From positions 1 to 36,054 of the IMG/VR virus record IMGVR_UViG_3300037808_000692: a stretch of DNA of 36,054 bases. The stretch is one strand, 5' to 3'. This stretch comes from a virus. The stretch's first letter is position 1; each line of letters starts with the position of its first letter. Shown here piece by piece: positions 8,119 to 15,906 of the stretch. A model generated the notes under the pieces. It made no database searches and was not told the DNA's origin. It saw only the letters and a list, made by a program, of their open reading frames with translations. The position numbers and the translations under genes were made by a program.

Positions 8119-8897
8119 TAAACTTCCCTATCAGTATCAAATGCGATTATATGATCTCTACCAGTCATCCTATACCCATGTTCAGCGACCATATCGAACA
8201 CCTTAGGATACATCTTGATTAATTCTTCTCTACAATCACCTGCAGGCATGATATAAGTTTTACTTTTTGGAATATTCATTCTCACTCTAAATGCCTCTAT
8301 TTCTTTTAGGTTGACTATAGTACCATCCCATACTGGTTTGAAATGATAATCAGTGTGGTATTCTATTAATTCTTCAATTGCATTGTAATTTAACCTAAAT
8401 CTATCATGTAAGTCAACAAATTTCTGATCGACTACTTTGCCTTTTGGTGTAATTGCTCCTATAACTGGAACTGAATTACTGAACTTAGGACTGAGACTAA
8501 TAAGATCAATCGGTAAGTCAGTTATGATCGGATGAGATCCTTCAGTTTCCATTGTAACTATGATCCCACGTTCACTTGCAAAATACATTAGTTCGTTTAC
8601 CAAATCAGAATGCATGCTTGGCGACCCACCAGTCAACATCATTTCTTTTATGTGTGGATTTTCATCATAAATGTCAATTATATCTTGAAATGTATATTTC
8701 CCTTTCTCTGGATGTATAGAATTTTGCCAGCTATCACACCACCCACCATCACCGAAGAAGCAGCGATGTGTACAGCCTAAACAACGTACTGCTATAGTAG
8801 GTATTCCAAATCTACTACCTTCCGACTGAACGCATCGATATAGCTCATTAACTGGTAGCACTTTATCATAATTTGGTATTCTTCCTATTTTTTCCAT
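8118..8897 (-). CDS. queE: 7-carboxy-7-deazaguanine synthase QueE (radical SAM)
   Basis: The 259-residue protein shows NELYRCVQSEGSRFGIPTIA near 18-36, matching the QueE start (FxSIQGEG). A cysteine cluster follows with Cys42, Cys46 and Cys54, then the SAM-binding LTGGSPSMH at 88-96 and METEGS at 116-121. QueE converts 6-carboxytetrahydropterin to 7-carboxy-7-deazaguanine (CDG) using SAM and Mg. The cluster spacing C-x3-C-x7-C departs from the standard CxxxCxxC; QueE is known for variable spacing. An extra Cys39 is present. It overlaps the dNMP kinase start by one base. Confidence 0.92.
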   Translation of the reverse strand: MEKIGRIPNYDKVLPVNELYRCVQSEGSRFGIPTIAVRCLGCTHRCFFGDGGWCDSWQNSIHPEKGKYTFQDIIDIYDENPHIKEMMLTGGSPSMHSDLVNELMYFASERGIIVTMETEGSHPIITDLPIDLISLSPKFSNSVPVIGAITPKGKVVDQKFVDLHDRFRLNYNAIEELIEYHTDYHFKPVWDGTIVNLKEIEAFRVRMNIPKSKTYIMPAGDCREELIKMYPKVFDMVAEHGYRMTGRDHIIAFDTDREV

Positions 8898-8936
8898 TAT
8901 ATAACTCCTTGTTTTTTCAACATATTCACCTGCACG

Positions 8937-9467
8937 TTATAGTACATCCTCGAATAGATTTTCATTCCATTCTCTATGCCCTTCACGATAAGCCATGTTA
9001 GTTTGCGTTTCACGTACTTCTACTCTAAAACACCAAAGTCTTTCCGCCTCACCTGGCCCCCACATATCTGGAATAAATACTCCATTTACATATTTGTATA
9101 ATTGATCAGCTATAGATTCACACCCTAAATTTGGTAATATACAAAGTCTTGCCAAACCTCGCTTTTCTAATTCTTTATACAGATCCATTTCAGGTTCATC
9201 TTCAGCTACTAATAGTGTATGGTCGAATTGATCATCAAGGAGTTGTTTGAGTTCTCCAAGTCCACCATAATCAGCGGCCCAATTTCTAACATCCAAATCA
9301 TTTGTACCGAAGTAGAATTTCATACTGAGACTATACCCATGAATAACATTACAATGACTATCTGCTCTCCATTGCCTATATGCTACTGGGAACTTATCTA
9401 CGTATTCTTTCGTACTAACATATTTGTATGTTACTGGTGTTTTATTTTCAATTTGCATATTCTTCAT
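8937..9467 (-). CDS. queD: 6-carboxytetrahydropterin synthase QueD (divergent phage type)
   Basis: This 176-residue T-fold enzyme has FPVAYRQWRADSHCNVIHGY at 26-45, the FDHTLLV strand with Asp82/His83, GCESIADQLY near 115-124 and a final VEVRET strand. QueD converts dihydroneopterin triphosphate to 6-carboxytetrahydropterin, the QueE substrate. Two positions that are zinc-ligand histidines in E. coli QueD are Tyr30 and Tyr45 here, while His38, Cys39 and His43 remain. The same FPxxYRQWRxxSHC...HGY pattern occurs in a recognised divergent subgroup, so the enzyme is probably active with a rearranged metal site. Confidence 0.88.
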   Translation of the reverse strand: MKNMQIENKTPVTYKYVSTKEYVDKFPVAYRQWRADSHCNVIHGYSLSMKFYFGTNDLDVRNWAADYGGLGELKQLLDDQFDHTLLVAEDEPEMDLYKELEKRGLARLCILPNLGCESIADQLYKYVNGVFIPDMWGPGEAERLWCFRVEVRETQTNMAYREGHREWNENLFEDVL

Positions 9468-9468
9468 T

Positions 9469-9573
9469 TTAACCTTTCATCTTAGTTCGTTTTTTAGTGT
9501 TACATTTAGGTTTTGGATTTATACCCACCACCCATCCTACAATTTCTTCACACACTTTTAGTATATCTTTCAT
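9469..9573 (-). CDS. Possible 34-residue protein between polymerase and QueD
   Basis: A short frame starts at ATG 9573, six bases after the polymerase stop, and ends one base before the QueD ATG. It encodes MKDILKVCEEIVGWVVG followed by a lysine-rich tail. It fills the only gap between polymerase and QueD, which supports it, but there is no clear ribosome-binding site and no recognisable family. It may equally be leader sequence for queD. Confidence 0.3.
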   Translation of the reverse strand: MKDILKVCEEIVGWVVGINPKPKCNTKKRTKMKG

Positions 9574-9578
9574 TATCA

Positions 9579-12092
9579 TTAGAAGAACCGCTCTAATGAA
9601 ACTTTAGTATCAATTGGCTCAGTCCACGATAACGCTTCATAAATAATTTTTACTTTTTTATATAACGCGTTATCAAATATAGTATCATAATCAATATACG
9701 TTTTTATAAAATCTAAGATTTCGATCGGATCATCGTATCCTTTAAAAGCTATAGACTTGTAATTTAAACTATTAGGTTTAAGATATATCCACTTCACTTT
9801 TTCTCCACTATTAATCGGTGTATATTCATCGCTGACTTTTAAATATTTTAACAGATCGTTATATCTCACTGATGATTTTACATGAATCGGTGTTCCTTTA
9901 TTAAATTCAGTTGCTATGCTATCACTTTTCCTTATAAATTTCTTTATATTTGATATGCCAGTTGGTGAAGCAATCTCATCTATAGGAAGAGTTTTCATGT
10001 GAGATTTAAAACTCATTATATCATTATCTATTTTGGATTTATCCACATCTCCCAATATATCAACAAGCACTCCCATCATTAATTTTTGAAAAGATGGAGC
10101 AAACGAACTTTTAATAACATCCAAACCTTTAATATCTAACCTATCACACGCGATACCATTATCATTGATAATTTTTTGAGCATATCGTTTCTTAGTAACC
10201 CAAAAAGCTCGTTTAGCTATAACTTCTTGTTTAATATCAAATTTATGTGGTCCTTTAATATTTAAAAATCTCTGTGCAAATAGATCATACGAATCATTTA
10301 AAAACTTTTGAACATATGATGTGATTCCTAACACTTGACTAGTCATAAACTGCTCATCTTCATAATCAGCTTTAGGGTATCTGTGCTTAATTATCGGAAG
10401 AGCACTTGCAAAAATAGAATCAGTATCTATATACACTACATGGTCTTTATCTACATTCAATTCTTTATTATAAATATAATTTACCATCTTCTGTGAATAT
10501 TTAATTAAATGCTGTCCTGTAAGTGTAATAGCTTCAGAATTATCTGTATCGTAAAATCTGAATATCGGTAAACCGAATACTCCATATACTGTATTGAGAA
10601 GAATCTTCTGAATATATTGTCTACGATTAAAGTACTCTGATTTTGATTGATCGCCAGCATCGTGATATTTTTTAGATAGCTTTCTATATTCTTTTCGTTC
10701 ATTGAACCATTTTGAGAGAATTGCAGGTATTAATCCAGTTTTCTCTTGGTTATACATAACTCCAGTTACTGCAATGGATATTTTATTTATGTCTAATAGG
10801 GTTTTAACTTCACTTGTATTATACTGTCGTTTAATTTTCCCATCGACTATAAAATCATATACTTTATCAGTCCCTTTAAGATATTCATCAATATCCCAAC
10901 CGTCTAACTTTCCCAATTTCATCTCTGGTGATATATTCATTGACATTATAATTGACGGATACATTGACGTAATATCTAGATCATATATCCATTTATGTTT
11001 ACCCGGAATTGGATCTTTTACGTAAGCTCCAACATATTTAATGTTAGTAGGGACGTTTGATTTTGGTGCTTTGTTTGGTGCCACTACACCTATTCGTCTC
11101 ATATACGTTAACATAGCACCTTCAATATATCGACTAGAATATACTACATCTTCATATGATATATGACCGAGATGACTAACACCCATAGCTAATGTTATGA
11201 AGTCTAACTTCTCGTTCAATTTCACGATCAACTTAACATCTTGTAAGTTATATTCTATAAATTTATTAATCTCATTTAAATACAAATCAGTTAAGCTTCC
11301 ATCATAAGACACCTTCTTCTGCCCAACCTCAAGTTCACCAATATAGTCTAACCTATAAGATGGTTGTTGTTTAAATGTAAATTTTTTATATAACGTGAGA
11401 TAATCTAAAACTGAAACACCAGCTATTTTAAATCGTTCTTGTCTATCGTTGAAATTTACTATACTAATTGGAGATAATGCGTTTGCAATTTCCGATCCCA
11501 ACACCACCACCGTTCTATTATATAAATACGGTATATCAAATCCATCAACATTCCACCCACTTAACACGGTTGGTGCGATTTCAATGTATTTTTGAAAAAA
11601 CCGTTGCAATAACTCTCCCTCATCAGTAAATAGTTCAACTGATACGTTATCTTTAGTGTAAGCAATAGCTTCTGAAGATTGAGTGCAGGTGTATACAAAA
11701 TAATCATCAGTGGTCTTATCATATAAAGCTATAGATGTTATTGGTTGATCTGCAAGTCTCCAATCTGGAAACCCTGCTGATGATTCAGTTTCAATATCAA
11801 AGTATAATTCTCTATGCCCTGTAGCAATATCATCAGAATCGCCGTATTTATCGATTAAGATTCTCGTTTCAATTGGTACGTCACTTTCAAATATCTTGTT
11901 TTTTTCGACATCATCATGTGTCCAAAACTGAACTCTCTTTAAATTATCACCATATAATGATTTATAAGTACCTGCTCCATACTTTTTATAAGCATAACTC
12001 TTAACATTAAATTTAGTATATCCAGTCTTATCATCCCAGAGATGTACTTCATTGAATTTTTTATGCCGTCTACAGTATATATTCTGATACAA
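9579..12092 (-). CDS. Family B DNA polymerase, T4 gp43-like
   Basis: The 837-residue protein has both halves of a replicative family B polymerase. The 3'-5' exonuclease motifs are YFDIETES (97-104), GWNVDGFDIPYLYN near 180, and YNLQDVKLI near 285. The polymerase motifs are DLDITSMYPSI near 370, the motif B KILLNTVYGVFG region, and YIDTDSIF near 550. It is slightly shorter than T4 gp43 (898). The start is TTG 12092, with an in-frame stop four codons upstream, so the N terminus is well bounded. Partners encoded nearby are the clamp, clamp loader, helicase and gp32. No intein is present. Confidence 0.96.
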   Translation of the reverse strand: MYQNIYCRRHKKFNEVHLWDDKTGYTKFNVKSYAYKKYGAGTYKSLYGDNLKRVQFWTHDDVEKNKIFESDVPIETRILIDKYGDSDDIATGHRELYFDIETESSAGFPDWRLADQPITSIALYDKTTDDYFVYTCTQSSEAIAYTKDNVSVELFTDEGELLQRFFQKYIEIAPTVLSGWNVDGFDIPYLYNRTVVVLGSEIANALSPISIVNFNDRQERFKIAGVSVLDYLTLYKKFTFKQQPSYRLDYIGELEVGQKKVSYDGSLTDLYLNEINKFIEYNLQDVKLIVKLNEKLDFITLAMGVSHLGHISYEDVVYSSRYIEGAMLTYMRRIGVVAPNKAPKSNVPTNIKYVGAYVKDPIPGKHKWIYDLDITSMYPSIIMSMNISPEMKLGKLDGWDIDEYLKGTDKVYDFIVDGKIKRQYNTSEVKTLLDINKISIAVTGVMYNQEKTGLIPAILSKWFNERKEYRKLSKKYHDAGDQSKSEYFNRRQYIQKILLNTVYGVFGLPIFRFYDTDNSEAITLTGQHLIKYSQKMVNYIYNKELNVDKDHVVYIDTDSIFASALPIIKHRYPKADYEDEQFMTSQVLGITSYVQKFLNDSYDLFAQRFLNIKGPHKFDIKQEVIAKRAFWVTKKRYAQKIINDNGIACDRLDIKGLDVIKSSFAPSFQKLMMGVLVDILGDVDKSKIDNDIMSFKSHMKTLPIDEIASPTGISNIKKFIRKSDSIATEFNKGTPIHVKSSVRYNDLLKYLKVSDEYTPINSGEKVKWIYLKPNSLNYKSIAFKGYDDPIEILDFIKTYIDYDTIFDNALYKKVKIIYEALSWTEPIDTKVSLERFF

Positions 12093-12157
12093 TATGTTAA
12101 CCTATTTAATTTCTATTTAAATTTACAAACATTTATCACTAAAGTCAACTATTATTT

Positions 12158-13088
12158 TTAATTAGCGTAATCTTGATCATCGTTATCCCCAGCGATTGGT
12201 ATTATCTCACAAGTGTCGTTATTACAAAACTTGTCGGGTTCAGCTTCTTCACCTTCAATACCGGCGAAGCTTAACTTTCCTAATTTCGAAAGCATTTTAT
12301 TGTATTTTTTTTCATCAATTTCCTCATATGGCATTTGTCTATAAGCCCCATACTCATGTCTCGGTAATAATGATATCCCTTTTAACTTGTATTGAAAATA
12401 TTCAAGTACATGTGGTAGTTGTGTAGATTCAACTGCAGGATTAAATGTTGCTGTACAACTTACTTGATTGTCTGCCCAATGTCTCTGTAAGAATGCTGCT
12501 AGGCTGAATTGTTCCCATATAGATAGTTCTCCTACAGTTCGAATTCCTTCACCAATATCAATTGGAACCTCAACAACTACTGTCGAATCTTCACTACCAA
12601 ATGCTGGTTCTAAATTGTAGTTTGCTTTCTTTAACGACTCTATCAATTCTGATTGTTTAGATAATCTCATTCGTCGTATATAAAATCTACTTTCCGGATA
12701 GTGCATTCCTGGAGTAGCTCCTACTAATAAACTAACAGTTCCAGAAGGTTTAATGCTACTCAACTTTATACTTCTTGGTACAGCTAACCAATCTGAGTAC
12801 ATCTTATCCCATTTCGTTAGCTCATTATACCCTTCTTCACACCACGTTTTTAAAGAATCCAATCCCCTATTAGTAACAAATTGTGCTATACCACTCATCG
12901 ATGTACCAATTCTTCTATTTCTCAGCATAACTCGATTGGTGTCAGGCCAGTGTGTTTTTCCTAATGTAACTGTTTTTGCATATAAGTATGCATACTTTAA
13001 TGTCTTCTTATAATCTTCTAAGTCGTCGTGGTGGTGTGGGAAAGTTTCCACAAGACAACATAATTCATAAGATTCTAAACTTTGTTCG
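12158..13088 (-). CDS. nrdJ: NrdJ class II ribonucleotide reductase, C-terminal exon
   Basis: The frame continues upstream of the GTG at 13051 to 13088, reading EQSLESYELCCLVETFP, the conserved segment right after the catalytic cysteine motif of B12-dependent reductases. A stop and a group I intron lie immediately upstream, so this is an exon, not a free gene. It covers the C-terminal half of the barrel (TVSLLVGATPGMHYPES, KPSGT) and ends near a CNNDTC pair matching the redox-active tail cysteines. Joined to the exon-1 codons (Cys-Leu) it supplies 311 residues; with the 360-residue N-extein the mature enzyme would be about 671 residues. Confidence 0.93.
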
Positions 13089-13263
13089 CTTTTTACGGAT
13101 TGTATCAGTAAACTTTCAATCTATAAGGTGGACTGTCGCATCTTCATTAGAAGTTTCTCCGCTCAGTCTCTCACGCTGGCTTTACCCTTGCGCCCTGTCG
13201 GCGTTTCACTCGCCTTCCAAGTCAATCAGGAGAAATTTATACTACCCCGGGACTTGTTAGTTA
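13089..13263 (-). ncRNA. Group I intron in nrdJ, 175 nt, no ORF
   Basis: The sequence between IntC-Cys-Leu and the downstream exon folds as a compact group I intron. The exon end CTGCCT (13269-13264) pairs with internal guide GGGTAG (13247-13242), with U.G at the splice site, forming P1. TTTCTCC and GGAGAAA form P3, GAGACTG (13170-13164) and CAGTCC (13135-13130) form P7, and ACTTC-TAAT-GAAG forms P8. The last intron base is G at 13089. Removal restores the reading Cys-Leu-Glu-Gln-Ser-Leu, as expected for NrdJ. No endonuclease lies inside it. Confidence 0.9.
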
Positions 13264-13376
13264 AGGCAGTTGTGGATTAATATATTATTAGCCACAAAAT
13301 TGTGATTATTTTCTACACTCAAATCGTATACGTCTTGATTTTTATCATGTAATATTGTTTTAAGCAATCTTCCCAT
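13257..13376 (-). CDS. nrdJ: NrdJ split-intein C half (IntC) plus first C-extein codons
   Basis: A 39-codon frame starts at ATG 13376 with GGAGA ten bases upstream and overlaps the endonuclease gene end. It reads MGRLLKTILHDKNQDVYDLS, then VENNHNFVANNILIHN, then Cys-Leu. The block F/G ending VxNNHNFxANxILxHN followed by Cys is the C half of a split intein like NrdJ-1. In unspliced RNA translation stops two codons after the Cys; intron removal joins it to the C-terminal exon. The product would be an IntC-NrdJ(C) protein that trans-splices with the N-terminal half. Confidence 0.92.
   Translation of the reverse strand: MGRLLKTILHDKNQDVYDLSVENNHNFVANNILIHNCLN
13269..13376 (-). mobile_element. 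Split intein C fragment of nrdJ (36 aa)
   Basis: This is the 36-residue IntC, ending in the penultimate His and terminal Asn (IHN) that cyclises during splicing. The next codon, TGC, is the +1 nucleophile and also the thiyl-radical cysteine of the reductase. Confidence 0.92.
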
Positions 13377-14409
13377 AAGATTTAATCTCCGTTAAATAAT
13401 TGTTAATTGAACTAAAGTATTTTTCGATACTTTTTTTAGTAATCCCAAAGGTTTTTGGAACAGCTTCAGTTTTATTTTTTCTCTCTATTATGATATTATT
13501 AATATCAGTAATCTCTTTTATGTTGTATAATTCAAGTAAAACCCCATACTTTAACATTTTAGTTTTATATGAATTAATTGAACTATTTTTTGGTAATGGT
13601 TTTCGTGGTTTACCAATCAAATTATTGTATCTATTAGTGCATCCATTCTTTTTACACGTTTTTCTATCGATATCGCTTACAATCCTGTATTCGAATACAT
13701 CTCCACAAATAATACAATTAGATACTTTTATTGGATCAGTTATATCCTTTCCTTCCCAAAATAATTTACTCTCTTCCTTGCGTTGTGCTGATATTATCTC
13801 CCGCCTTTTCATACCATCTGGTGTATTATAAAAAGCACGTATAGATTTGCTAAGTCTATCAGTATATTTTTTATCAGATGCCCGTTCGGCTGTTTTTTTT
13901 CCAATTTTAAGTTTAGTTTCATCTGAAGATGTCGTGCCGTATCTTGGATTGTTTTTACCTCTCATATCCACAGTTTTATGGTTTTTAATAGAAGCTTCAA
14001 TCCATTCTTTAACACCATTTTCAAGTTTATATTTTTTAACTATTTTGCTAATGTGTTTATCCCACACTACCAAATACCGTATTCCGATATTTCCAAACAA
14101 TTTATTGTATTTATAATAATAATCCATAGCTTCTTTTTTAGAGCTTTTGACTTCTATAATTGTTCTAATTTTATCATTAACAATATGAAAAAAATCAGGC
14201 TTGTAACTTTTACCATCAAATTCGTATATTTTACTTTCATATAAAAATGACATATTAGCTATATCCAACCATTTAGCAATAACAAATTCACATTTACTGC
14301 GTAAATAATATTTTTTATTATCTTTTGTTGTATAATACCCGACATAACTTCTATGATTAGTATCACCTCTCTTAATTTTCCCATGTTTTTGTTCACAATA
14401 TGTTTTCAT
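13360..14409 (-). CDS. Homing endonuclease, PD-(D/E)XK + NUMOD3 type, between intein halves
   Basis: The 349-residue protein sits exactly between IntN and IntC of nrdJ. Its N-terminal domain has Glu41 (SKCEFVIAKW), PD at 71-72 in YKPDFF and EVK at 86-88, a PD-(D/E)XK active site. GKNNPRYGTTSSDETKLKIG near 150-170 is a NUMOD3 DNA-binding element, and CIICGDVF...CKKNGC near 233-260 is a four-cysteine zinc module. It would cut intein-less nrdJ alleles and drive spread of the split intein. The layout matches the fractured genes described from marine metagenomes. Confidence 0.85.
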   Translation of the reverse strand: MKTYCEQKHGKIKRGDTNHRSYVGYYTTKDNKKYYLRSKCEFVIAKWLDIANMSFLYESKIYEFDGKSYKPDFFHIVNDKIRTIIEVKSSKKEAMDYYYKYNKLFGNIGIRYLVVWDKHISKIVKKYKLENGVKEWIEASIKNHKTVDMRGKNNPRYGTTSSDETKLKIGKKTAERASDKKYTDRLSKSIRAFYNTPDGMKRREIISAQRKEESKLFWEGKDITDPIKVSNCIICGDVFEYRIVSDIDRKTCKKNGCTNRYNNLIGKPRKPLPKNSSINSYKTKMLKYGVLLELYNIKEITDINNIIIERKNKTEAVPKTFGITKKSIEKYFSSINNYLTEIKSYGKIA

Positions 14410-14487
14410 AATTCATCTCTTTTTAGTGGTTGTTTATCTAATAATAAATATAATAGAATTAAAAAATAAACACTAAAATTAAAAGAA

Positions 14488-15882
14488 TTATGTTATTATT
14501 TTAATATTATCATCTTCAGTTAAATCTTTAGCTTCTACATACCCCTTATTGGTTGTATAGACTTTATGGTCAGGGGTACAAGTAAGTTTATAGATATTTC
14601 CATCTTCTTCAATCTCTAACGTCATGATAGAAACATCCTTTCTGCTTAACCAAGCGTTAGTAATAACATTGTATTCTAATGATAGAGTATTTTCATTAAA
14701 AGTTAATGCTTTAATTTCTTCACCGTTTTTTACCAGTTCTACAACTTCTTCAACGGTTAATTTACCTTTATCAGTATTAACTAATGTATCACCAACTACA
14801 CATGGATTTCCACCAGCTACCCTATGGTCTTTATTATCACCACCATTTTTCATACGAGAATACTTTCTCATATTATCTAACCACGCAATTCCAGGTTCAC
14901 CATTATCTACTATTCGTTTACATATATCAGTATAATCCATTCCTAATTCAGCGAATACTGAGTTATTGGAAGTCCATCCGTAATCTTCCCTATGAGGGTT
15001 TTTCTTGTAATTCTTTAGATCTAAATATTCTTCTGAGTGTGGATCTCCAAATACAATCTCAGCTGTGCGCCTTACATTACCGGCCACTACACACTTACCA
15101 ATCAAATTCATGATGTCCACAATTGTAGTTACTGTAATTGGTTGTCCTATATTGATGTCTAATATTTTTTTAATTTTATTATTAATTTCCTCTAATGGAT
15201 CAGGACCACTACTAATTCCCCCAAATCCTTTAATGGGTTCTCCCAACCCTCTGATTAACGAGTAATCAAATTCTACATCTACAGTTCCTACGAAGTAGCT
15301 ATCCAACACCATCTTTACAGATTCTACCCAACCTTCTCGTGTATCTGGAATCCGAAATACATTGGATGTTTGTGATAAGTTTAATTTGGGACCTTTAATA
15401 ACAATCTCACCAGCACCTTTTGTATCGAAACCGACACCCACTCCTAACATAGAAGCGTCCATTAGGAATGTGAATGGTTTAGATAAATCTTCCTTAATAG
15501 TCTTAGTTGAAACGAACGCACAATTGTTAAGTGCTGCGTATAATTTCTTTTCTTCTGTTATAGCAGTTCCCATTGCCCATAACCCACGACCGGGTGGAAG
15601 GAATTTCATACTCCACATTCTCTCGTACATTTCTTGAGCTGAGTTTTGAGCTTGCCATGGATTCCAACCTAATTGGTGCTGTTCAATCCACTGCTTTTGC
15701 ATATTGTAAGTACCTTCTACAACTCGTCTAATAGTTTCCCACCATCTCTCATTTTTACCATTATCTTTGATACGGGAATATGTTCTCATATAAACTAACT
15801 CACCAAGACCATTGAAACCGAATGGTGGTTTTTTTCTTTTATATTTATTTATAAATGATTCCGTTAAAACAAACTTATCCAT
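14488..15882 (-). CDS. nrdJ: NrdJ class II ribonucleotide reductase N-terminal half fused to IntN
   Basis: Residues 1-360 are the N-terminal part of an adenosylcobalamin-dependent ribonucleotide reductase of the Lactobacillus RTPR type. They include WWETIRRVVEGTYNMQKQ, FLPPGRGLWAMGTA near 94-107, redox Cys121 (NNCAFVST), CVVAGNVRRTAEI and ending GGNP. From residue 361 the protein is an intein N fragment (CVVGDTLVNT...TCTPDHKVYTTNKGYVEA) that stops after 104 residues. The enzyme makes deoxynucleotides for phage DNA. The start is ATG 15882 with GGAGAAC upstream. The remaining half is encoded 1.1 kb downstream, so activity depends on trans-splicing. Confidence 0.95.
   Translation of the reverse strand: MDKFVLTESFINKYKRKKPPFGFNGLGELVYMRTYSRIKDNGKNERWWETIRRVVEGTYNMQKQWIEQHQLGWNPWQAQNSAQEMYERMWSMKFLPPGRGLWAMGTAITEEKKLYAALNNCAFVSTKTIKEDLSKPFTFLMDASMLGVGVGFDTKGAGEIVIKGPKLNLSQTSNVFRIPDTREGWVESVKMVLDSYFVGTVDVEFDYSLIRGLGEPIKGFGGISSGPDPLEEINNKIKKILDINIGQPITVTTIVDIMNLIGKCVVAGNVRRTAEIVFGDPHSEEYLDLKNYKKNPHREDYGWTSNNSVFAELGMDYTDICKRIVDNGEPGIAWLDNMRKYSRMKNGGDNKDHRVAGGNPCVVGDTLVNTDKGKLTVEEVVELVKNGEEIKALTFNENTLSLEYNVITNAWLSRKDVSIMTLEIEEDGNIYKLTCTPDHKVYTTNKGYVEAKDLTEDDNIKIIT
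14491..14802 (-). mobile_element. Split intein N fragment of nrdJ (104 aa)
   Basis: The fragment starts with Cys1 right after GGNP. It contains block A CVVGDTLV and block B LTCTPDHKVYT (TxxH), and ends in DLTEDDNIKIIT before the stop. Its sequence pattern is close to the NrdJ-1 fast split intein family. The C fragment is at 13269-13376. Confidence 0.93.
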
Positions 15883-15906
15883 GATTTACGTTCTCCATTA
15901 ATTTAA

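Noticed and set aside
12158-13051. GTG at 13051 as the true start of a separate ribonucleotide reductase gene
   Set aside because: The frame continues upstream to 13088 with the conserved EQSLESYELCC segment and then meets a group I intron, so this is an exon continuing from the IntC ORF.
13092-13260. GC-richer stretch upstream of NrdJ exon 2 as a tRNA cluster or riboswitch
   Set aside because: No cloverleaf can be drawn, while P1, P3, P7 and P8 of a group I intron fit and the splice restores the protein.
14101-14116. TATAAATA-like late promoter motif on the minus strand
   Set aside because: It falls in the coding sequence of the endonuclease (Tyr/Lys/Asn codons). In such AT-rich DNA it is expected by chance; no copy is placed convincingly before a virion gene.
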